A stretch of DNA of 64,000 nucleotides from Phoenicibacter sp963592435 (GTDB lineage Bacteria > Actinomycetota > Coriobacteriia > Coriobacteriales > Eggerthellaceae), in assembly GCA_963592435.1 (NCBI GenBank), contig CAVAWT010000003.1, positions 28,091-92,090 on the forward strand, read 5' to 3'. The stretch's first letter is position 1; every line of letters starts with the position of its first letter. Below the pieces are notes generated by a model. It searched no databases and was not told the DNA's origin. It was given only the letters and a program-made list of their open reading frames with translations. Position numbers and translations under genes: made by a program. Of the stretch, positions 35,346 through 44,083 are shown in pieces.

Positions 35346-37220
35346 CTATCTTTGCGCTGACACTGGCTCAATCCAGAAAAGTTGTGTTCCAAACTCAACT
35401 GGCGATCCATCCGTGACGCAAACTTCTTTAACAACGCCAACTTCTTCAGCAGTTATCTCATTCATCAATTTCATAGCTTCGACGATGCAAAGTGTTTCTC
35501 CTGCTGCAACTTCGTCGCCCACTTTCACAAAAGGCGCCTCTCCTGGAGCTGGAGCTTCATAGAAAGTACCAACCATCGGTGCTTTTACGCAAACCCAATC
35601 TGGCGGATAGTCTGAAGCCGCTTGAGCCACAGTCTGAGGAGTCTCTGTTTGTGCAGGAGTTGTTGCTGGCTGATCTGGCGCAACAGCAACAGGTGCCTGC
35701 ACCGTGCTTCCCTGAGCGCCAGGCATTCTCACAGCAACGCGCGCCCCTTCTTCCTCAACAACAATCTCGCCAACGCCACTTTCTTGGACGACTTTGACAA
35801 GCTCCTTTATTTGCTGAATGTCCACGTAATCTTCCTCCTTCGTTGCAGACACTTCTGCTTCTGACATAAAATCAACGTTTTCTTGTGCTTGATGTTTTGA
35901 TAAATAGGTCTTCGCTGAATTCGGGAACAACGCATACATCAAAACGTCTTCTTCTGATTGCGCCAAATCACCAATTTCTTCAGCCGCGTCTTCAAACGTT
36001 GCTTTTGCAAGTGTGCATGGGGCAATATCAGGATCCAAAATCCCTTCTCCGCCCGTGGCTTTCATTAAAATTTTCTCGTCGATTTCTCCAGGTGCTTTTC
36101 CATAATAACCTTTGAGATAGTCCTTCATCTCTGCAGAAATGACGCTCCAACGTTTACCTGTTAAAACATTGAAAACAGCTTGCGTTCCAACGATTTGAGA
36201 CATCGGAGTCACAAGAGGCGGATAGCCAACTTCAGCACGAACCCTTGGGATTTCGTCCATAACCTCTTCCAGGCGATCCGTCGCCTTTTGAGCTTCAAGT
36301 TGCGAAACGAGGTTGCTCATCATGCCACCTGGCACCTGATGAGAATAGACTTTCATGTGCATCAATGAAGAAACGCCACGTTTGTAGTGATTCTTCTTGC
36401 GGATTTGCTCCCAATAATCACTGATCTCAAAGAGAAGATCAAGGTCAAGTCCAGTGTTGAATTTGCACTCGTTGAAAGCTGCAACAATCATCTCAACTGC
36501 TGGATGAGAATTTCCAAAAGCAAGCGGTGCATGCGCAGTGTCTGCAATTTCTGCACCAGCTTCCGCTGCCTTGATTATGTTTGCAGGCGCCATGCCTCCG
36601 ACATAATGCGAATGGATGTGGATCGGCAAACCAATTTCAATGTTAAATGCCTCAACAATCCTCTCTGTGCGATAGGGAGTGAGCATTCCTGCCATGTCTT
36701 TGATGGCGATTGAATCGGCCCCCAAATCTTTCAATTTTTGACCGTATTCCAAAAATGAATCAAGTGTGTGGACAGGAGAAATTGTGTAGGAAATCGCACC
36801 CTCAAAATGTCCGCCACAAGCTTTGATGGCTTCAGCGTTGTCTGTGATGTTTCTTATGTCGTTTAGCGCATCAAAAACTCTGAAAACTTCAATTCCATTC
36901 GTTTTTGCACACCTTATGAAACGGTTGACAATGTCTTTTGAATAATGCTTATAGCCAACCAAGTTTTGACCACGCGACAACATCGAAAGTGGCGTGTTTG
37001 GCGTCATTGCCTTAATAGAACGCAAGCGCTCCCATGGGTTTTCATCGAGAAAGCGCAGACACGAATCGAAAGTTGCTCCACCCCATGCCTCAATCGCCCA
37101 ATATCCAACTTTGTCCATTTTAGGCAAAATTGGCAAAATGTCACCTATGGTCATGCGAGTCGCCCACAGACTTTGCTGTCCGTCGCGAATCGTTGTGTCC
37201 ATTATCTTCAGTCGTGGCAT
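35346..37220 (-). CDS. Fusion: pyruvate/oxaloacetate carboxyltransferase with AccB-type biotin carrier
   Basis: 624 residues. Residues 1-450 are a PycB/OadA carboxyltransferase TIM barrel: 'MDTTIRDGQQSLWATRM' (metal-binding Asp8), 'EVFRVFDALND', the catalytic lysine in 'SIAIKDMAGML', and metal histidines in 'IHIHSHYVGG'. Residues about 466-624 are a complete AccB-like unit: an N-terminal helix segment 'DIQQIKELVKVVQESGVGE' typical of AccB, a Pro/Ala/Thr-rich linker (about 505-540), and a biotinyl domain with K584 in 'VEAMKLMNEI' and the AccB thumb 'APGEAPFV'. The usual OadA/PycB carrier lacks the AccB N-terminus, so this is a true domain fusion. With AccC next to it I infer a pyruvate carboxylase, or decarboxylase in the reverse sense. 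Confidence 0.9.
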   Translation of the reverse strand: MPRLKIMDTTIRDGQQSLWATRMTIGDILPILPKMDKVGYWAIEAWGGATFDSCLRFLDENPWERLRSIKAMTPNTPLSMLSRGQNLVGYKHYSKDIVNRFIRCAKTNGIEVFRVFDALNDIRNITDNAEAIKACGGHFEGAISYTISPVHTLDSFLEYGQKLKDLGADSIAIKDMAGMLTPYRTERIVEAFNIEIGLPIHIHSHYVGGMAPANIIKAAEAGAEIADTAHAPLAFGNSHPAVEMIVAAFNECKFNTGLDLDLLFEISDYWEQIRKKNHYKRGVSSLMHMKVYSHQVPGGMMSNLVSQLEAQKATDRLEEVMDEIPRVRAEVGYPPLVTPMSQIVGTQAVFNVLTGKRWSVISAEMKDYLKGYYGKAPGEIDEKILMKATGGEGILDPDIAPCTLAKATFEDAAEEIGDLAQSEEDVLMYALFPNSAKTYLSKHQAQENVDFMSEAEVSATKEEDYVDIQQIKELVKVVQESGVGEIVVEEEGARVAVRMPGAQGSTVQAPVAVAPDQPATTPAQTETPQTVAQAASDYPPDWVCVKAPMVGTFYEAPAPGEAPFVKVGDEVAAGETLCIVEAMKLMNEITAEEVGVVKEVCVTDGSPVEFGTQLFWIEPVSAQR

Positions 37221-37241
37221 CTTAAGTTACCTCTTTATTAA

Positions 37242-37805
37242 TTAAACACGTTTAACAAAACGTCCGTCTCTTGTGTCCATCTGCAAAACGTCGCCGATCT
37301 CAACAAACGTTGGTACTTGCACTTCAACGCCTGTTTCAAGCGTTGCAGGCTTCAAGGTGTCTTGAACTGTGTTTCCCTTGAATCCAGGCTCAGTGTTTGT
37401 CACTTCCAACTCAACAAACATTGGAGGCTCGATTGAAATGAGCTCATCTCCTGCATAAAGCAAGGATGCATCGTCATTTTCCTTTAGCCATTTTGCCGCA
37501 TCACCAACTGTTTCAGCTGGCAGAGACGATTGCTCATATGTGTCATTGTCCATGAAATAATAATCTGCGCCGTCGTTATAAAGATATTGCATCTTTTTTG
37601 CTTCCAGACGAACGTTTTCAAATTTGAGACCTGAGTTAAAAGTGTAGTCAACGACGCGTCCAGTTTTGATGTCCTTTAACTTTGTGCGAACAAAAGCACT
37701 TCCTTTTCCTGGCTTCACGTGCTGAAACTCCACGATTGTGCAAAGCTTTCCATTGTGCTCAATGCACATTCCGTTTTTAAAGTCGGCTGTTGAAATTTGA
37801 GTCAC
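37242..37805 (-). CDS. efp: Translation elongation factor P
   Basis: 187 residues from GTG 37805 with AAGGGATGAG upstream. 'ISTADFKNGMCIEHNGK' and the domain-I loop 'KPGKGSAF' with K34, plus 'VDYTFNSGLKFENV' and the end 'VQMDTRDGRFVKRV'-like signature identify EF-P. Family knowledge: it relieves ribosome stalling at polyproline; K34 is the position modified by EpmA/EpmB in Enterobacteria. It heads the operon; an upstream TGCTAAAAT on the minus strand is a possible extended -10 element. Confidence 0.97.
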   Translation of the reverse strand: MTQISTADFKNGMCIEHNGKLCTIVEFQHVKPGKGSAFVRTKLKDIKTGRVVDYTFNSGLKFENVRLEAKKMQYLYNDGADYYFMDNDTYEQSSLPAETVGDAAKWLKENDDASLLYAGDELISIEPPMFVELEVTNTEPGFKGNTVQDTLKPATLETGVEVQVPTFVEIGDVLQMDTRDGRFVKRV

Positions 37806-37981
37806 TTTAAACTCATCCCTTCTTTTAGTTAAATTCAGTTGTCAAAATTATCGAACTTTAATTTTAGCATAAGCGTCGCGCATGTTGTGTCTATTATGTT
37901 TAATTTGGATTTCTTTTAAAGAAAAAAAATTAACCTGTTTTTGGAGCTTGAAGAGAAGTGGCTAAGGGTTAACAGATAAAA

Positions 37982-38013
37982 AAACGAGCAACTAATCTTT
38001 TAGTTGCTCGTTT
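37982..38013 (-). terminator. Terminator of the 1926-residue surface protein gene
   Basis: Perfect 14-bp stem (37982-37995 with 38000-38013) and TCTT loop, followed on the minus strand by a run of seven T. A second perfect hairpin with 10-bp arms lies between it and the gene (38028-38037 with 38041-38050). Confidence 0.9.
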
Positions 38014-38067
38014 GCGTTCAATGCTTTCTTTCGCTTTTATAAAGCGAAAGAGGTGTTTTGTTTGCTC

Positions 38068-41000
38068 TTACCTGACGAGGTTTCTGTACCTTCTGCTCAC
38101 TCTGTGAACTGCATACACAAGTCCTCCATTTATGAGCAACGACAGGATTGCCAAGCCAAGAACTGTGAACGCCAACCCTTCACCTGTGTTTGCAATCTGA
38201 GGCATCGCACGAACAAGTCCAACGTCTTGTGTTGTCATGTCTGTGAATGTGACGACCAAGTTGCCTTCATCGTTTACAACAACAGAGCTGACTCCTCTTC
38301 CGTCCTTGCCGTTGATTCCATTAGCGCCAGTTGCTCCTGTTGCACCCGTTGCGCCATTTGAACCATTGATAACCCCTGACGATCCGTTTGAACCGCTAGC
38401 ACCAATGATTCCATTGTTTTGGTTGCTAACAGTGACATCGTTCGATGAAGCTGTTTCATCTCCACCTGTTGCACCATTTGTAACAACACTTGAATAGGAA
38501 TTAGATTCTGCTTGCTCAATTGCCTTGAGTGACTCGATCCACTCATCCATCGTTCCTGTGTAGCCATTCTTTACGACTGTTTGATAAGCTGATTCAACAT
38601 TCTTCTTGCTTGATGCTGTCAATGTTGAGAGCCATGCATCTTGACTCAAAACGTCTTTATTGTTGTCAGCACTTGCGCAAGTGTCTTTGTAGACAGAATA
38701 TCCTGCGCTCAATCCAGCTGTTGACTCAAAGAGCTCAACTGAACTATATTTATTGCTGTCAAAGTTGATGTTATTCCATGTGAAGTCCTTGTTATCAGCA
38801 AGAAGCGCGCTCATTGTGCTGTTGACCAAGTCAATGTCTTTGCGTGCATAATCCTCGCTTGTGGTGCAACCTTTAACAACATTGTTATATTCATTTTCTG
38901 AAAGAACTGAAACGTTTCCAGCAACGTTTGTGATTTGCTCAGAAGTCATCTTGTTCGTTGCTTGCTCCAAGAACTTAGTAATGATCTCATTGTATGCAGC
39001 ATAAGCTCCGCCGTTTTTAGCGCATTGCTTAAAGAAGTCTGAACTTGAAACTGGCTTGATATACTCCGCAGTTTGCTTCAAAGCATCAACATAAACGTTG
39101 TAGGATCCACTCAGGTTAGCATTGCCATTTGCATAAGGATCTTTTGCTAGATAATCTTTCTCGCTAACCATCTTTCCTGCAACTGAAGTTGAACGATAGA
39201 GATCATAGGACGATTTACCGATCTGCTGCTTGTACCATTCCTCCAAAGTTCCAGTGTAGCCGTTAGTCTTTGCTAAATTATATTCCGCTTTCGCATTCTG
39301 TCCAAAAACAGTTGTCATCCAAGTTTCAAGCGATCCTTTATAACCCTTCTTCACATTGTTCTCATAAGCTGTTTCAGATTTTGCCTTGCTGATTCCAAGG
39401 ATCATATTGCACCATTCAACTTCAGTGCCACTGAAAAGCTTATTCTTAACACAAAGCTCATAGGCTGAGAGACCATTTGCCCCTTGCAGACTCTTCAACC
39501 ACTGAACCAATGTTCCGTTAAAGCCATTCTTCAATGCTAGCTGGTAAGCTGATTCACCTGTGACGCCAGAATCACCTTTGTCACCTTTCTCTCCTTGGTC
39601 ACCCTTTTCGCCTTGGTCACCTTTCTCACCAGTGTCGCCTTTCTCACCAGTGTCACCTTTTTCTCCAGTATCACCTTTTTCGCCCTGGTCACCTTTCTCA
39701 CCAGTGTCCCCTTTTTCGCCCTGGTCACCTTTCTCACCGGTGTCACCTTTTTCGCCAGTGTCACCCTTTTCTCCTTGGTCACCTTTTTCTCCTTGGTCAC
39801 CTTTTTCGCCGGTGTCACCTTTTTCGCCTTGGTCACCTTTTTCGCCGGTGTCACCTTTCTCTCCTTGGTCACCCTTTTCGCCAGTGTCGCCTTTTTCGCC
39901 AGTGTCACCTTTTTCGCCGGTGTCACCTTTCTCTCCTTGGTCACCTTTTTCGCCGGTGTCACCTTTTTCGCCTTGGTCACCCTTTCCACCCTGTGAACCT
40001 CCTGATCCTCCATCAGTGAAGATGTGGGTAACAGGTGTTGGATTGATGCTCTCTATGTCTTTCATAGATCCAGAAACCTTGGAGCAACGAACCGCATAGG
40101 ACATCATCTTGCCAACGGCAGTTGTATCGGCAGTTGGAGTGAATTTGTAGGACATTGTTCCGTCACTTGCAACGCTATCTTTATTAATTGTAAATTCTTT
40201 TGTTACAGGTTGCCAATCGCTCTTAGTTCCTTCATCGCGCTGATAGATCGTATATTTCAACTGATCATTTGTTGGGAACTCTCGACCTGAATTGTCGTCT
40301 TCAGGCAATTTCCATGAAACTGTCACTTCTGCAGTGCCATCAGAGTTTCTTTTTTGTGAAACACTTTGCATATTAACTGGTGCAGGAGGTGCTGTCACGT
40401 CTCTTAAGACATAATACATAACAGGGCATTGAACAACCTCGTTGTCTTTTCCCTTCGTTCCAGTCTGAATTCCGCCAACAGCTCCTGACCATTTAAATTT
40501 GTAATTCTTTATCGTGCTATCAGAATTAGCATTGCCAGAAGTCAATGAAGCTCTGTCGATTCCCTTAACAACATATGTGTTGCCAGAAGACTCAGATTGC
40601 GTGTCTCCGCCTACGCTTCCATACGTATGCGTTGTGGAGAAGGAAACTCCACCCCCCGCCTCAGCTTTGAGAGCCCCGACGTCAAATTTTCCTCCAACTC
40701 CCGCATATGCGCTAATGCTAAATCCATTTGAAGTTGACCAGCTATAACTAAGAGAAGAACTTCTTGTTATAGCAATCTGAGTGTTACCACCATTTTGTGA
40801 AAGCTCAGTCCATGTTGGCGATTGAGAAAGCTGTCCCATGGCATTTTTGCCTTGCTCGCTGGTCGATGAACCACTTGACCAAGAGACCCAGGCATCGCGC
40901 CCTGTTAAGAAGTTTTCACTCCCCAGAGTATTTAAATAATTAAATGGATTGCCATAGTTGCTTGTTAGCGATTTTTCATTTATCTTTTGCAACTTCACAA

Positions 41001-43848
41001 CTTCTGTGGCGTTCGCAATGTTCCCTGCATGCGTGCTTATATAATTGTTGTAAACGTCAACAAACTCGTTATATTCATCAATGCTGAATTTGTAGTAAAC
41101 AGGAGATTGAGGCGCCAAGACTGTTACATTCTTGTTTCCTGTAGCCGCATTTTCGATTTTGTAGTTATATGCAAGAATTGGCACTCTTCTCAAAATGACG
41201 GATGACGATCCTCCTGAATTGAAGTTTTTAGAGAAACTGACTGCTCGGCTTTTCTTCCAGCCACTACTCCAATTACCAACCCATCCTGCGGAGACTCCTC
41301 CCTTGACTTTTAGCTTAGCTCCCGCTCCAGCTTCGACTTCAAAATCGACATAGGCAGAGACTCCATAATCGTGCGACCATGTCTTACTATCTGTGATCTG
41401 ATCAAAACTTACTGTCTCTGAATAAGTCGTCCAACCTCCTGGAGTTCCTAACTCACCAAATCCAGGCGTTCCTTGAACAACAGCAGTTGTTTCTGGATCA
41501 GAATAAGTTATTCCCACTCCATCATAAGACATCTTGATACCATCGTTTCCGATGTCCAGGGCAACAACTTCTGCACTAAACTTGTTTTCAATGTCGGCAT
41601 CTGAGTTGTAAACTGTCATCGTTGGATGATTTGCATAATCATTAGAATAATAACCAGTTGCTGCCGCGTATGTCGTGATGTTGCCATCCTTATCAGTTAC
41701 GTCATTGCCATAAACACCACCAATGCACATCGAACCAATCGAGTCATCGTGAACGTTGACTTCCTTAAACCCTACCAAAATCATTAACTGCTGACGATTA
41801 TTGAGGTTCTTGTCGAAATTACCTGCCACAACAGACTGAATGTACATGTCGCCAAAAATGGTTCCTTGATATTTATCGCAAGCGCCTGCTTTATTTGTGA
41901 AGTAGTAAGGAACGTAACTACTGCTGATGTTGGTTGCTTGATCAAAATCAAAAACTGTGCCGTCGACAAAAAGTGCACTGGGTTGATTGGCACCATTAAC
42001 AGCGAAGAACTCAACTCCACATCTTGGTGAAATTCTGTTTTGATGTGTGTTGTTCTTGCTCGTCTGGCACCACTCTGGGGTCGCGCGACTAGTGTCAAAC
42101 GATGTTTGTGTCAACGTATCACCAGTTCCCTTCCAAAGAGAAATTAGATAGTGATCCTTGTCATATTCACTCCATGGAGTACCCCAATCAATCGTTGAAG
42201 ACAGATCTCTGTTACCTTCGTGATAACTCTTTAATTTCCAAGGATAGCCCGCTACTGCAATCTCAGCAACGCCATCTCCATTTGCATCTCCAACAGAAAG
42301 TCCTGGTTGTCTCGTTGTTGTCCATTCAATCTTCTGATTATCACTGCCACTTGGAGAGCTGACAATGTAGTCTCCTTGTGCTTTGTTCAAGATATCTCCA
42401 ACCTTAGCATTTGCTTTTCCATAACTTACTGAAAGATATGGGCAGTATTTATGCATGTTTGCATAGTCTCTTGTCTCAACTCTACCAACTGAGCTAATTG
42501 CAACAAGATCATCTATTCCGTCCCCGTTAATGTCCCCCGAGTCAAGGGTGCATGTCAATTTATCATAGATCGAGTTACTTTTTTGCCATGCTTTTGTTGA
42601 CCCAGAGCTCTCGCCGCCCATTTTGTAATCAGGATGAATCATGCTTTCATTTAAGTTTGATTTAACAGGGTTTGACATGTCTGACCAGTCAATTTCGAAG
42701 AAACCAGTGTCGTCAACTCCGTTACTACCGTGTCCAGCAAAATAAACAACGACGGTGTCTGCTTTGTTTCCGTTATAATCGCCAGCAGTTATAGACATAA
42801 AGTTTAGGTTCTCGGAGTTGTATGCTTTTTTAGAGATTTTTTCCCAGTCGTACATCCCCAGATAAACACGCTGTGAAGCCTTCTTCGCGGTGTAGTCATA
42901 CATCCAAGTGTAAATTTCCATTTGGTTGTCATTTTTTGGATAACCAGACACATAAGCGACACAGTCTTTACGTTCTCTTGCTTCGTCTCCACTCTTTGCG
43001 CCGTTAGGATTGAAAGCGACTGCTCTCACCAATGAATAAAACTCACCGTTTGTGCTTCCATTTTGTGGAAAGTCATAGGCCTTCTCAAAGTTTGACTCAG
43101 TCACATAACACTTTTCCCCATAGAAAGACTCACTACGAGTTTGATCTTGGTTGGCAAGAGGTGTTCTGTTGAAGTAGTTTCCATTCCAAGAACGAATTGA
43201 ACTTTTGTAGGTGTCATAAACATGTGCTGAAACACCTTTTTTCCAGGTGTTTTGAATGAAACAAAGTTCGTTCATTGGGTTTTGAATAACAGTATGAAGA
43301 TTTCCGTTGGCATCCTTCCCAATCCAAGGATTTTCTTTTGTCTCCTGAGCATTGACGTATGCTTCATTTTTTTCGAGATTCGTGTTAATCAATTCCTTGA
43401 AGTCAGTATTCTCAGGAATAACCACGTCACTCTTGCTCTCCTCCTGAGCGTTACTTGCCTGCTGTTGCTCATTATTAGCCTGTTGTTGCTCCGTGCTCAG
43501 AGACTCGTTATAGGCATGCAGGTCAAGAGTTGGGTCAGTTTCTGTCGTTGCAGTGCTCGTCGATTCTGAAGCAACCTTTTCTCCTTGTGAATTTGTTGCG
43601 GTGGTTCCTTCAGACGATTCGCTCGTCTTCATGTTTGCTTCGACTTGCGATTTTGCAAAATCTTCTACGATCTTCACATCCTGTTGTGAACTCAACGACG
43701 ATGTTGAAGAAGATGCATCCGCGCTACTATCTGGACGTGCATAGGCTTCCTTATTAACTGGCATCATTGACATCACCAGTGCGAAAGCGAAAAACACGCT
43801 CAGAGCTTTTTTTGGAAAGGAAAACCCTTTCCTGCCTTCAACCTTCAT
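38068..43848 (-). CDS. Giant surface protein A: FG-GAP, Gly-rich beta module, FN3, collagen-like, EW repeats
   Basis: 1926 residues, strong AAGGAGG ribosome site. Signal peptide 1-37, ending AYA. A low-complexity Ser/Thr/Gln region runs to about 145. FG-GAP/VCBS-like repeats lie in about 270-780, with calcium-type loops 'GDINGDGIDDL' (about 440) and 'GDANGDGVAEIAV' (about 519). A beta-rich region with Gly/Ala-rich amphipathic stretches lies at about 823-850 and 1040-1075. An FN3-like domain spans about 1160-1285, collagen-like Gly-X-Y triplets about 1285-1427, and repeats of form 'AYxxAxxxGYxGTxxEW' about 1430-1560. Helical sequence, a short GATGATGATG stretch, a small beta unit, then 'QIANTGE', a membrane helix (about 1888-1908) and a basic tail follow, like a sortase signal. 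Function unknown; adhesin or pore-former are both possible. Confidence 0.9.
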   Translation of the reverse strand: MKVEGRKGFSFPKKALSVFFAFALVMSMMPVNKEAYARPDSSADASSSTSSLSSQQDVKIVEDFAKSQVEANMKTSESSEGTTATNSQGEKVASESTSTATTETDPTLDLHAYNESLSTEQQQANNEQQQASNAQEESKSDVVIPENTDFKELINTNLEKNEAYVNAQETKENPWIGKDANGNLHTVIQNPMNELCFIQNTWKKGVSAHVYDTYKSSIRSWNGNYFNRTPLANQDQTRSESFYGEKCYVTESNFEKAYDFPQNGSTNGEFYSLVRAVAFNPNGAKSGDEARERKDCVAYVSGYPKNDNQMEIYTWMYDYTAKKASQRVYLGMYDWEKISKKAYNSENLNFMSITAGDYNGNKADTVVVYFAGHGSNGVDDTGFFEIDWSDMSNPVKSNLNESMIHPDYKMGGESSGSTKAWQKSNSIYDKLTCTLDSGDINGDGIDDLVAISSVGRVETRDYANMHKYCPYLSVSYGKANAKVGDILNKAQGDYIVSSPSGSDNQKIEWTTTRQPGLSVGDANGDGVAEIAVAGYPWKLKSYHEGNRDLSSTIDWGTPWSEYDKDHYLISLWKGTGDTLTQTSFDTSRATPEWCQTSKNNTHQNRISPRCGVEFFAVNGANQPSALFVDGTVFDFDQATNISSSYVPYYFTNKAGACDKYQGTIFGDMYIQSVVAGNFDKNLNNRQQLMILVGFKEVNVHDDSIGSMCIGGVYGNDVTDKDGNITTYAAATGYYSNDYANHPTMTVYNSDADIENKFSAEVVALDIGNDGIKMSYDGVGITYSDPETTAVVQGTPGFGELGTPGGWTTYSETVSFDQITDSKTWSHDYGVSAYVDFEVEAGAGAKLKVKGGVSAGWVGNWSSGWKKSRAVSFSKNFNSGGSSSVILRRVPILAYNYKIENAATGNKNVTVLAPQSPVYYKFSIDEYNEFVDVYNNYISTHAGNIANATEVVKLQKINEKSLTSNYGNPFNYLNTLGSENFLTGRDAWVSWSSGSSTSEQGKNAMGQLSQSPTWTELSQNGGNTQIAITRSSSLSYSWSTSNGFSISAYAGVGGKFDVGALKAEAGGGVSFSTTHTYGSVGGDTQSESSGNTYVVKGIDRASLTSGNANSDSTIKNYKFKWSGAVGGIQTGTKGKDNEVVQCPVMYYVLRDVTAPPAPVNMQSVSQKRNSDGTAEVTVSWKLPEDDNSGREFPTNDQLKYTIYQRDEGTKSDWQPVTKEFTINKDSVASDGTMSYKFTPTADTTAVGKMMSYAVRCSKVSGSMKDIESINPTPVTHIFTDGGSGGSQGGKGDQGEKGDTGEKGDQGEKGDTGEKGDTGEKGDTGEKGDQGEKGDTGEKGDQGEKGDTGEKGDQGEKGDQGEKGDTGEKGDTGEKGDQGEKGDTGEKGDQGEKGDTGEKGDTGEKGDTGEKGDQGEKGDQGEKGDKGDSGVTGESAYQLALKNGFNGTLVQWLKSLQGANGLSAYELCVKNKLFSGTEVEWCNMILGISKAKSETAYENNVKKGYKGSLETWMTTVFGQNAKAEYNLAKTNGYTGTLEEWYKQQIGKSSYDLYRSTSVAGKMVSEKDYLAKDPYANGNANLSGSYNVYVDALKQTAEYIKPVSSSDFFKQCAKNGGAYAAYNEIITKFLEQATNKMTSEQITNVAGNVSVLSENEYNNVVKGCTTSEDYARKDIDLVNSTMSALLADNKDFTWNNINFDSNKYSSVELFESTAGLSAGYSVYKDTCASADNNKDVLSQDAWLSTLTASSKKNVESAYQTVVKNGYTGTMDEWIESLKAIEQAESNSYSSVVTNGATGGDETASSNDVTVSNQNNGIIGASGSNGSSGVINGSNGATGATGATGANGINGKDGRGVSSVVVNDEGNLVVTFTDMTTQDVGLVRAMPQIANTGEGLAFTVLGLAILSLLINGGLVYAVHRVSRRYRNLVR
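39563..40005 (-). repeat. 18-bp collagen-like tandem repeat, gene A
   Basis: About 24 units of 18 bp encode alternating Gly-Glu-Lys and Gly-Asp-Gln/Thr triplets. Gln and Thr units are interspersed irregularly. Because units are a multiple of three without stops, several other frames are also open here; those are shadows. Confidence 0.95.
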
Positions 43849-43906
43849 AACTGCCTCCTTCTTTAAACTTTATAAAACAATACAACCAAAAAACTACAAT
43901 AAATGG

Positions 43907-43915
43907 ATTATACCA
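43907..43915 (-). promoter_or_regulatory. Extended -10 promoter of giant surface protein A
   Basis: The minus strand reads TGGTATAAT, an extended -10 element, about 60 bases before the ATG; no TTGACA-like -35 is seen. The whole leader and the AAGGAGGCAGTTATG ribosome site are nearly identical to those of protein B. Confidence 0.6.
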
Positions 43916-44010
43916 TATTGAACACGATTTATCCCTATAAATTAACAAAAAAATTAAAAATTAAGTAACTTGTTTAAACTTTCTAATCTCTAAACCTTGG
44001 TGAGACAAAA

Positions 44011-44044
44011 GCGAGCACTCCACTTCCTAGAAATGCTCGCCTTT
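44011..44044 (-). terminator. Terminator of giant surface protein B gene
   Basis: GCGAGCA (44011-44017) pairs with TGCTCGC (44034-44040); the minus strand then has TTTTGT. Confidence 0.7.
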
Positions 44045-44083
44045 TATTGCCATAGGTCCTTTTATCCTCCACTCGTGTTCGGC

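Noticed and set aside
35333..35440. N-terminal extension of accC
   Set aside because: Overlaps the end of the preceding gene and AccC proteins begin at the MFNKILIANRG position.
39560..40099. Long plus-strand frames rich in Ser-Pro or Phe/Val across the collagen repeats
   Set aside because: Stop-free because the 18-bp unit lacks stops in several frames; no ribosome site and the minus-strand gene explains the sequence.
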